Positions 56,131 through 64,000 of a stretch of 64,000 nucleotides of DNA are shown piece by piece. Below the pieces are notes generated by a model. The model made no database searches, had not been told where the DNA came from, and saw only the letters and a list, made by a program, of their open reading frames with translations. Made by a program: the position numbers and the translations under genes. This DNA comes from Ryuthela nishihirai (lineage: Eukaryota; Arthropoda; Arachnida; Araneae; Heptathelidae). The stretch is taken from the NCBI GenBank assembly GCA_038380435.1, contig JAWZYU010000019.1, forward strand, positions 35,055,801 through 35,119,800, written 5' to 3'. How positions within the stretch are numbered: the stretch's first letter is position 1; each line of letters starts with the position of its first letter.

Positions 56131-56760
56131 ACTAGTTTTCTATTTCTGAAACTTAGGTAGTGATCAAAATGTCTAAATTAAATTTTATTAAAAAAAATTA
56201 TCACCATAACTTGAAACATTATTACAGAGAACACAACACCTTCAGTTTCTGATGAAACATAAGTTAAATAAATTAGCAATGATCAAGAAAGATATAATAA
56301 GAAATTGTATTCTTTATTATTCCCGCTCCAGCAGAATAATAAAGTATTGCATTTTCTCCTATTTCTAACATATGAATATGATTTGACAATAAGTTTAATT
56401 ATATGATATTAATGAATTAAAGATAATTGCTGAATCCTATAAATTATTAAATGCTTATTTTATTACTTGCATATGCTTAAATATTACTCATGTTTGATTC
56501 AAATTAAGAAAAACATAAATATTAATGATAAAAACATTTACAATAATAAGTGAAAACTTCAAGTTTGGAAATAGGTTAGAAAGCAAAAAACACAGCCTTT
56601 CTAACATACAAAAATAAAATTACATGAACATTTTTCTCTAGTGCTAAAACCATTCAATTTTTTTTGCTTTTAAATTATAAGATTCTGTTTCACTGATCAT
56701 GAGTAAGATACTTCCTTTTTTGGACTACGAATGTTCATGTAAAATGCAGTAAATACAATA

Positions 56761-58184
56761 CAGGAAATAAAAAAACGCAACACTTGTAAGAAGTTATGCA
56801 AATGTGATGAAATTTAGGGAGGTGGTAGTATATGTAAATGCATGGAAATGATAAGGTTTGCAGAACAACTGAAATGATTGGACAGGCACAAGCTGACATC
56901 ACAGATGTGGAGCAGTCAAATACAGATAAAGGCAACCAAAGCTCCCTGGTTTACAAAATGTTGTAGAAATTGTTCTAAACTGCTAAAGATGTCCTTATGT
57001 AGACATCAACAGTCATTTCAACAGTTAACAGACTTTGAATGTGGAAGAATCATCAGCCTGAGTAGCTGGTTTGTTGTAAGAGATGTGGCCAACCTCATTG
57101 GCTGCAATCCCAGCATCATCATACACATATGGCACTAGTGGGTTCAAGGATTCAGCACATGCCAACAAGGATCAGGAAGAGAAAGTATGACCACAGAGCG
57201 ACAGGACTGCCATTTGCGATGCATGGCATTGCGTGACAGATTCTCGACTTCAATGCAACTGCAAAGGGAATGGGAATGGGTAACACATCGAATGCCTACC
57301 AGGTGGATGGTAAACAACAGGCTTTTACAGTTTTCATTGTGAGACTATCATCCGGCACTGCATTTTCCCTTCACATCTGCCCACATGCAAGTATGTCTTC
57401 AGTGGTTGTCGCATAAGACAGAACTGGAATGAACAAGAGTGGAGCACCATGGTGTTTAGTGACAAATCTCATTTTTGTCTTGGTCAGCATGACAGTAGAC
57501 AACGTGTTCACCATCATCCAAGAAGAATGGAATGCTACCCGGTGTGTGTGACATTGTCGCACAGCTCCAGCATCTGGTGTCTTGGTGTGGGGTGCCACCA
57601 GTTGGACATCTCGGTCAGAACTGATCATCATAAGAGAATCTCTAACTGCCCAATGATATGTTACCAACATTTTGCAGCCAATGGCTGTCCCATTTCGGAC
57701 GTCCCATATGGAACGTTTTACCAGCAAAAAAACACCTATCCCCACACAGCCTGCATTAGTCTGCAGTATCTACATGAGCAAAACGTTCAGGTACTACCAT
57801 GACCAGCATGCTCACCAGACCTTTCACCTATTGAATAGGTCTGGAACATGATGGGCTGACAGCTCCAACAACACCCAAGAGGTGCGCCAATCACTGTTGC
57901 TGAAATGGAACAACGACTTCACACTATTTGGCATTCTATCTATCCCTCAGGAGAACATTATAGAGCTAAACGATAGCCTTCCCCACCATGTTCATGAATG
58001 CATTACTGTGCAGGGCGGTTCAACATCATACTAATTATGCCACTTTACCGGGTAGGTAAAGTGGTAATTTTCCATACTTTTTTTGATAATGTAATCAATT
58101 GCATATCTCAGTGCATGCTAAAAGCTGCCTGTGTTTCAATAAAATGGCATTAATCCTTCCAGGTGTTGCAATTTTTTTTTCCTG
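56761..58184 (+). mobile_element. Tc1-like DNA transposon, degenerate
   Basis: Terminal inverted repeats CAGGAAATAAAAAAACGCAA (left) and TTGCAATTTTTTTTTCCTG (right) abut TA on both sides (56759-56760, 58185-58186), the target duplication of Tc1/mariner elements. The plus strand retains transposase pieces in shifting frames: FECGRIISLS (helix-turn-helix region), VFSDKSHFCLGQHD (catalytic Asp region) and SGVLVWGATSWT. Stops and frameshifts show it is inactive. A short hairpin (58040-58064) lies near its right end. Confidence 0.88.
57001..58020 (+). pseudogene. Tc1-like transposase relic
   Basis: Reads in at least three frames. QQLTDFECGRIISLSSW is the N-terminal DNA-binding part, WCLVTN/MVFSDKSHFCLGQ the middle DDE block, and VLVWGATSWT with ESLTAQ, YVTNILQ the RNase-H fold. 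The third catalytic region near 57800-57860 resembles SPDLSPIE-VWNMMG but is frameshifted. Confidence 0.8.
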
Positions 58185-58811
58185 TAGTATAGCATGTACA
58201 TTTTAAAAAGCAAAATGAAAAATGAGGAGAATCATGTTTTACTCCATAATAAACATTTTTAATTAAAATATTTATATTATCTATCTATAAAAGAATTCAG
58301 GTACAATTGCAACAATGAGATAATTATACACTGTGAAAGAAATCTTTCTTTGAGAACGTGTTTCTTTATCTTTTCATTTGTGTAACCAGTTAAATTTGTT
58401 ATGTTTGAATGATTATATCCAAATGTTAATTGACAGCATTTCATAGACTTAAAATAAAAAATATTTTAACCAATTTTACATCACGTATACTTAAAATAGA
58501 AACTTTTGCAGAAACTAGAATAATATTTAATCTCCAAAATCTTTGTCTTTAAACAGCATTTCTTTAAACACCTATAAACTATGTAATTGTAGCCTTACTA
58601 GCAGAAGCATTTACTGCATGTACCAGTTAAGAAGATAATAAACATACTTTCATAATATGACAGCAGAAGTTGAATATGATACTGCTGAATATGATACATA
58701 CTGCTGAGTGATTCAAATTCTTATAACTGTAATCCAAACAAATACAATGAATTTCTGTTGCTTGTTTCAACAATGCATTTCTTATTCATATACATATAGA
58801 GTTAACCAAAG

Positions 58812-58975
58812 GTTAGGTTGTTTTAAGTCAGAAAGGCCCTTACACACAATAGGGTAAATGGCCAGGAAGTAATTCAGCTTTTTTGTAATGTTCAAGAGTA
58901 TGGCTTTTCTGAATATACATCCAAAGCCTAACATCTTTTCCTTGCTCAATGCCATTTCCTTATATTTAAATACAA
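58812..58975 (-). repeat. SINE-B fragment
   Basis: Starts AGGTTAGGTTGTTTTA, passes through CACACAATAGGGTAAATGGCC, and ends near GCCTAACATCTTTTCC. Matches the body and tail of the SINE-B copies at 17990-18362 and 27803-28240. The tRNA-like head is absent. Confidence 0.7.
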
Positions 58976-59389
58976 TCGGAGAAAATATCAACAATGGCAT
59001 ATTAGAGGGAAATTATTAAATGATGGAAACTGTCAGCATATAATAAAAATTTTGTTGGTGTCTGTAGTATTACCATTACTATTGCTACATAATTAATGCA
59101 TATAGCAATAGTAATGCAGCAATAATATTTAAGCATGCAATGTATGTATTACATTACTAATGCTACATAAAAATGATCTTAAACATAAGAACAGTAACCT
59201 CCTGCCCCTCTACATTGGATCGGTCTGCTGCTATGTCCAGTCATTTGTTATCAAGACAGGAATCAAATTGGTTGGGTGTGGTTTGATTAGTTGAGGCATG
59301 GGTGTATTTGGTGGAGAGAATGTTTAACAGTTAAAGTGCCCTAGCTAGGTATACCATTTTCACTTTTCAATTCTGGGGGAGGAGTGCAG

Positions 59390-59940
59390 AATGGAATGGA
59401 AACATCATGGCATTCACATTCCACCACCAAATTATAAATTTATAGTTTAAATATGTCATTTGCAATATTTTTTTGAAATCTTGGAATTTGCAAATTTTTC
59501 TACCATTAGAGGATGCAACTACAGTTTTTCAAAGATTTAAAAAGTGAGAATCATAATATTTTATCAATTCCTAACCCTAAAAGAACTTTCCATTTATCTC
59601 TAAATACAAACAATTATCTTCTAAAACAAAAAAGGAGAGTTTCCCCACCCCCTCAGGGTCTAAGGGGTCAACTCGTTGGCAATAGAAACTTCGTGACCTT
59701 CACATTCCACCACCAAAATTTCTATCTAGAATATATACATTGTTTGCAATATTCATTTGATACTTTGGAATTTTCAACTTTTCCACCACTAGAAATTGTA
59801 ATTATAGCTTTAGAGAGATTCGTAAAGTGCATATCATAATATTTCATCAATACCTGTGCAACACAAAAAGAATTTTAAATTTTTCTCCATAAAAAAAATT
59901 TCAATGTCTACAGATGAAAAGACAGATAGACATCAAAGTA
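59390..59940. repeat. two tandem ~290-base units of the foldback-associated family
   Basis: CATTCACATTCCACCACCAAA recurs near 59410 and 59700, followed in both by TTTGCAATATT, a TGGAATTT segment, a CCA-ACTAGA/TTAGAGG motif, and TCATAATATTTYATCAAT. It ends in a segment like CTGTAGACATT also found (inverted) near 24150. Confidence 0.7.
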
Positions 59941-60350
59941 AAACTATTATCTCATTTTCAAAGAAAATGAGATAAAAAAGGGTAACTTGTTATTGAAAAT
60001 ACATGCAACAGTGGTTTTTATATTATTAAATAAAAATAAATGACATAATTCCAAAAATAAGAGAAAACGAAAAAAAAAATCAAAACTGCATTCCATTAAA
60101 TGAAAAATGAAATTGAATATTGGTATGCCTATGTTCATCATCATCATCCTCAAGCAGCCATGGGCTAAGAAGGTCCAACCAGACCATGCAATTTAGTTCT
60201 CCAAGCAAGTCTGTCCTGAGCTACATCAACTGCATTTGGCCCCCGCACACCAATTCTAACAAGGTCCTGTTTGACATTTTCTGCCCACTGCATCCTAGGT
60301 CTCCCCCTCTTTCTGAAGCCTTTAGGCACAATGTTCATAACCCTATTCGC

Positions 60351-61346
60351 CTATCTATAATTATTCATATGGGCAACATGGCCAAACCAATGGAGTCTCT
60401 CTCTGCACAATATGCTGCTTAAAGGAGGTTGCAAACTCCTTTGCCTAACCTCATCATTAGTTACAAAGTTGAGCCACCTAATGCCCATGATACTGTGTAA
60501 GCATCTGGAATCAAAAGCATCTAGTTTCCTGTTATCTTGTTTACACAGCGTCCAAGTTTCACTAGCATAACTAACCCTAGAAAGAACCAAACTATTATAC
60601 AGTCTAATTTTAGTCTTTAGGTGTATACACCTATTTCTCCACACTCTCCATAGATTCTTAAAAGTCCTGGCAGCAATCCCTATTCATCTGTTAATCTCAT
60701 GTCACACATCATCAGTATTTGTTACATAGCTCCCAAGATAATTAAACTGTGACACCTGCTCAAGACTGCAACCATTCAGATTAACTGAATCACACCCTGC
60801 CTGATCAATTTTCATCACTTTAGATTTCTCTCTGTTTATAACCAAACCTACTCTACTACCAATCTCATCAACAGCTCGAATGAAAGAGTTCATCTCATCA
60901 ACATCATTTGCCAAAAGGGCTAAATCATCAGCATAATCTAAATCAGAAATTTTCATATCTCCAATCCATTTAAGGCCAAAATCTTTCCCTTGAAGTCAAT
61001 TTTGCATAGCATAATCAATAACCAAGCTAAAGAGAAAAGGAGATAAAATGCACCCTTGTCGAACACCCTCAGTGGTATTATAGAGAGCTTTCATTATGTT
61101 AACTAACTTGTCTGGTATACCATACGATCTCACAATCAACCACAAATTATGACGATCAACAGAATCGAAAGCCTTTTTGAAATCAACAAAGCTAGCAACC
61201 AAAGGTTTCTGAAACTCTAAACATTTCTCAAGAATCTGCCTAAGTGAAAATATCTGATCCACACATCCCCTATCACTTCTGAATCCACATTGCTCATCAC
61301 ACAATTGACTGTCAACCAGATTCTTAATTCTATTAAGCACAATCAT
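60351..61346 (-). pseudogene. LINE reverse transcriptase, palm and C-terminal part
   Basis: Contains LCDEQCGFRSDRGCVDQ, FVDFKKAFDSVDRHNLW, EGVRQGCILSPFLF and then, after one TGA, DYADDLALLA, the YxDD metal-binding site of reverse transcriptase, followed by VINREKSKVM and QFNYLGSYVTN. The C-terminal VSYASETWTLCKQ...WFGHVAHM block follows after further stops. Enzymatically dead in this copy. Confidence 0.85.
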
Positions 61347-62010
61347 GGAAAGAACTTTACCTGGAACAGAGAGTAGGCTGATACCCCTAAAGTTAACAAA
61401 AAAAAACTGTGATCACCTTTTTTGAAAATAGGGATAATAATAGCTCTGGTAAAATCCTTAGGAACCATGCCTTTATCATAAAAGATATTCAGAATTTCAG
61501 TCATCCAAGTGGTAACCGAAACATTCCCAGCTCTAAACATTTCCGTAGTAATTTCATCTATCCCTGGGGATTTATGAAGATTAGAAATAGCCAAAATAAC
61601 TTCAGATTGTGTTATAGGGCCAACATTAAAGCCACCAATGCATGTATCATCATTGTAAACAATGGGAGTAGAACTACCCACATTGTTTAGAACATCACTG
61701 AAATGCTCAGCCCACCTAGCCATGACAGAATCCTCACTTTCTATAACCTTACATTGTTTATCCTTCAATCCTTGTATACCTGTTCGTTTTCTACCACACA
61801 AAACATTAACTATCTGGTACAGCTCTCTGCTGTTGTGCTGTCTAACTGCTTCCTCGACTTTGTCAGCCAAGCCATCAAGCCAAAGATTCTTATCAGCAGC
61901 TAACTGATCCTTTACACGTTTATTAAGCTCTCTGTAATGCTTTCTATTAGGACTAGTTGTGTATCGATTAAGGACATTCCTGCAGTTCTTTCTTTCTGAA
62001 ATGAGATCAT
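61343..62010 (-). pseudogene. LINE reverse transcriptase, N-terminal part
   Basis: Reads from the truncated 5' edge through LADKVEEAVRQHNSRELYQ, GIDEITTEMFRAGN and FTRAIIIPIFKKGDHS, the finger region of a LINE RT. The frame is lost in a poly-A stretch at about 61395-61410, then resumes as NFRGISLLSVPGKVLSMI. Confidence 0.85.
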
Positions 62011-62039
62011 GATTATGCCTATGTTACTCATCATAAATT

Positions 62040-62310
62040 CATTTTTTATCAATTTTTTCTAGGTGTTTTATGGGGGGGGGGAGCAAGCAACACAATCAAG
62101 CAGGTGGAAGGGGAGGGGCAAGAGACTGGATTTCCATTCCAGTGTAACATTCTCTCCTACGTTTTATAGTTTTTTAAAAAATGTAATGAAAATTGCATGA
62201 AATATGCACAAATATGTTAAAAAAAATTTTGCCATTACCCTTATTAACATTCTCAAAGGGGTGAGAGGGGTGCATGGTCACAACCATCCCTTTGATTTGA
62301 CCCTGGTATC
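62040..62310. repeat. dispersed ~300-base repeat unit (G-run bearing)
   Basis: Shares with 45080-45290 a G-rich run, then an AGRYTGGATTTCCATTCC-like stretch, a poly-T/A hinge and TTCTCAAAGGRG. It belongs to the sequence family found inside the foldback element. No coding potential seen. Confidence 0.6.
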
Positions 62311-62749
62311 AAGTAAAAGCAAGAAACTTTCGTTTTTCTGAAGAAAAAGAACACTATAACAAACTTTTAAGTGTTTTAACCCCAATGATATCTATTTATT
62401 ATTGTTGCTAAAAAGCCATTTCAGTTACTTCTGTTACTTTAACACAATGGTGTAGAAAACTATTCTGCTCATCAGAAGGAATCTAAAAGAGTATTTTAGA
62501 AAGTTCTAGTCCTGGAGGAAATTTTGGTCATGTGACATCACTGATAATATGATATATATTATTTCTGTTAACAGGGAAAAAGGTTGTGGACATTTGAATG
62601 CTTCTTAAAAGTAGACATAGCCAATAAAATTTCTGGTGTAAAAAAAAATAGGAAAAGTGAAATTTTTTCTGTAACTACAATAGATATTTTTCAGATTTAT
62701 TAATTGCCACAAAAATAGTTATAAATCATAATACTGACTGGATACTTAC

Positions 62750-63052
62750 AATTTCTGTGTTTTACTACATGATTATTAGTAGCATCACTTGGTTCACTAG
62801 GTCCTGCTATGTTCACTGCTTTTACACGAAATTGTACTGTAGTATTCTCTTGGAGATTAGGTACTGTTGCTTCACATTTGTCATTTTCAGTTTTCATAAC
62901 TTCTTTCCAATCATTACTAAACTTGTCTTTCATTTCAATTATGTAATTAGTAATAGGACGACCTCCATCATTAGCAGGTGCTGACCACCTCAGGTCAGCT
63001 TTTGTATTATCCCAATCAACAATATCTGGCTTTCCTGGCCTTCCAGGTTCAT
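62750..63052 (-). CDS. twitchin-like exon 1 of window: second-type Fn3 domain
   Basis: 303 bases, phase 1 at both ends, bounded by acceptor TTGTCAG and donor GTAAGTAT. It encodes one complete Fn3 domain of the second type: it opens DEPGRPGKPDIVDWD, has DLRWSAP, NDGGRPITNYIIE, and ends FRVKAVNIAGPSEPSDATNN, VVKHRN. The usual terminal AKPR is VKHR here, as in the exon at 49066-49368. The last base T joins TA of the next exon to give Leu, restoring the usual linker into an Ig domain (L-KPYIDR). The preceding first-type Fn3 must lie beyond the window. The acceptor is duplicated 66 bases upstream. Confidence 0.93.
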
Positions 63053-63173
63053 CTGACAATACACAAAGTAAACCACAGGTATAAATTTGCAAGCATTACT
63101 GAAATATTTTATAATAATCTGACAATACACAAAGTAAACAACAGGTATAAATTTGCAAGCATTATTAAAAACA
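63053..63173 (-). repeat. 66-base tandem duplication carrying the splice acceptor
   Basis: The segment 63051-63106 recurs at 63117-63171 with few changes, both containing the minus-strand acceptor TATTGTCAG. The copy next to the exon continues into ATGAACC (Asp-Glu-Pro) and is the working acceptor. The outer copy at 63119-63120 would add 66 bases with an in-frame TAA after seven codons. Confidence 0.85.
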
Positions 63174-64000
63174 TATTAAAATGATAATCACTTTATTTAC
63201 CTGAAATAATATTTATGTATATGAAATGAGAATCTCATCATAGAAAAAAATACTAATTAAAGTTTCAAATATATAAATCATAATACATCTGAAATCCATA
63301 AAAAAATAGACATTATCAAATTCACTGCTGAAGCTTTTACTTCTAGCCGTTTCTGTCTCAACATATTCAATGAAGATACATTCATTTCAGAGATTTTCCA
63401 TGATGAGAATATTCATCATAGGCAGTGAAAGAATTAATTATTTACAAGAAATTTATCCTTCAGAAGAACAATATGATTTGTAAGTGCAAAAAATTTTGTT
63501 TAACCCAGTTGGAATTCAAACTTAGAGAGCATGCAACCAACAGATATGGGTTCAGATCAAATTTGAGTTAAGCATTAATTTTTCTGTTCTTATGACAGAA
63601 ATGCAAGCACTACTTTTGTATGTTTGAGAGTTAAGTACCAAGTTTAAAGCAACTAGACAAGCAAATTAACTCATGTAATCTGGCAAGATTATAATCATGA
63701 GGAAATTGATATAATAATTTAATTAATAAAATAGATAAATAATATAAGATTAATCAAATTATCATATATATCATGGCATAGAAGTCAAACAAGCAATTTT
63801 AAACATAAAATGTTATGCTTTGACTCATACTCAATTTTTTTAAGTTGACTTTAGCCAAATGCCAAAATAAGCTAACTTAAATGCAAAACTAAGTCTTAAA
63901 GCCATATACTTCCTGGAATTAAAGTTTCTGTGACCCTTCAACTGCCAACTCCATTCCCACTAATATCTGTTTCTCATTAATTCCTGATAGCATACACTGG
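63053..64000 (-). other. intron upstream of the first exon, partial
   Basis: AT-rich intron sequence that runs off the window. The only structure seen is a 66-base tandem duplication next to the acceptor. No coding domain or named repeat was recognised between 63180 and 64000. Confidence 0.7.

Larger units (their letters stand above)
60130..62010 (-). mobile_element. 5'-truncated non-LTR retrotransposon (LINE) with reverse transcriptase, 3' end (ATG/GAT)n
   Basis: Translating the minus strand gives, in order, an endonuclease-RT linker (KHYRELNKRVKDQLAADK), RT blocks with FKKAFDSVDRHNLW, the fingers/palm region VRQGCILSPFLF, and the catalytic DYADDLALLA (60935 downward), then a C-terminal tail LKTKIRLYNSLVLSRVSY and RLHWFGHVAHM. 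Lesions are few: a frameshift in an A-run near 61400, a single TGA about 20 codons before YADD, and stops after 60702. The 3' end is a run of ATC on the plus strand near 60138, like RTE-type elements that end in short tandem repeats. The endonuclease is missing, so it is 5' truncated. The clade (RTE-like) is inferred. Confidence 0.88.
54298..62749 (-). other. 8.5-kb intron rich in mobile elements
   Basis: From high to low coordinate it holds a 300-base repeat unit (62040-62300), a LINE (60130-62010), a two-unit repeat (59390-59940), a SINE-B fragment (58812-58975), a Tc1-like element (56761-58184) and three tRNA-like palindromic units (55270-56130). The remainder (54300-55270, 56130-56750, 58190-58800) is AT-rich with no recognised feature apart from a short hairpin at 54705-54736. 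Confidence 0.75.
2367..63052 (-). other. twitchin/projectin-like giant muscle protein gene, core region, both ends outside window
   Basis: Thirteen exons on the minus strand join in one continuous frame into 2617 codons arranged Fn3-Fn3-Ig without interruption. Seen: Fn3 signatures (LKW, DDGG or DGGAPITGY, EYxFRVxAVNxxG) alternating with I-set Ig signatures (GEPPP...W, DxGxYxxxAxN). Known: an unbroken Fn3-Fn3-Ig core is the hallmark of twitchin (unc-22) and projectin (bent), thick-filament-associated giant proteins of invertebrate muscle that end in a kinase; vertebrate titin uses longer mixed super-repeats. Inference: this is the middle of such a gene. No start, PEVK-like segment, kinase or stop is present, so titin-like relatives are less likely but not excluded. 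Two Fn3 types alternate: the first begins near KPxxPxGPLxVSDV and ends AKNPF/Y, the second begins DEPGKPG and ends AKPR or VKHR. Confidence 0.93.

Noticed and set aside
1..64000. A clustered novel defence or biosynthetic system
   Set aside because: Only one host gene is present; everything else recognised is transposon or repeat sequence.

Overview
This is an animal nuclear window: AT-rich, intron-dense, and full of decayed transposons and tRNA-derived repeats. One gene crosses almost all of it on the minus strand, from about 63052 down to 2367, and both its ends lie outside. It encodes the elastic core of a giant sarcomeric protein of the twitchin/projectin (unc-22/bent) type. I rebuilt 13 exons from splice sites and reading frame. 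They join without a frame break into 7853 coding bases (2617 codons plus a split first codon), giving an unbroken Fn3-Fn3-Ig rhythm: 17 complete and one partial fibronectin-III domains and nine Ig (I-set) domains. This is about eight complete three-domain modules. No start codon, kinase domain or stop codon is present. The twitchin/projectin-style core suggests an invertebrate, most likely an arthropod; I cannot fix the species.

Gene layout in transcription order: Fn3 62750-63052; Ig 54013-54297; Fn3 52953-53252; Fn3 49066-49368; Ig split between 48686-48810 and 39285-39441; Fn3 34400-34699; Fn3 33202-33504; Ig 25558-25839; a 4722-base exon 18975-23696 with 16 domains; Fn3 12842-13141; Ig 7511-7792; first part of an Fn3 2367-2557. 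Nearly all introns are phase 1 and lie exactly at domain borders. The two exceptions are phase-0 introns inside a domain.

The introns hold the rest. DNA transposons: three Tc1-like relics on the minus strand (about 2780-3720, 8470-9717, 26145-27440), one on the plus strand (56761-58184), a mariner (41438-42694), and a foldback/Mutator-like element with long, internally repetitive arms and a candidate 10-bp target duplication (44505-47362). Retroelements: a fairly well preserved 5'-truncated LINE (60130-62010) with three further fragments, and Penelope-like elements with a GIY-YIG endonuclease and hammerhead-ribozyme-like motifs, two of them fused head to head as a 2.6-kb inverted repeat (14258-16866) and a third truncated copy at 37636-38352. 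Two tRNA-derived SINE families and several palindromic tRNA-like elements are scattered throughout.

The points most worth a second look are: a decayed duplicate of the last exon (about 3950-4320); the 16-domain exon beside one-domain exons; the hammerhead-like motifs, where the inverted pair shares a change at a catalytic position; repeated snap-back insertions in which a repeat copy has gained an inverted copy of its own adjacent sequence; a duplicated splice acceptor at the first exon; and the foldback element. I found no second host gene, no CRISPR array and no operon-like system.
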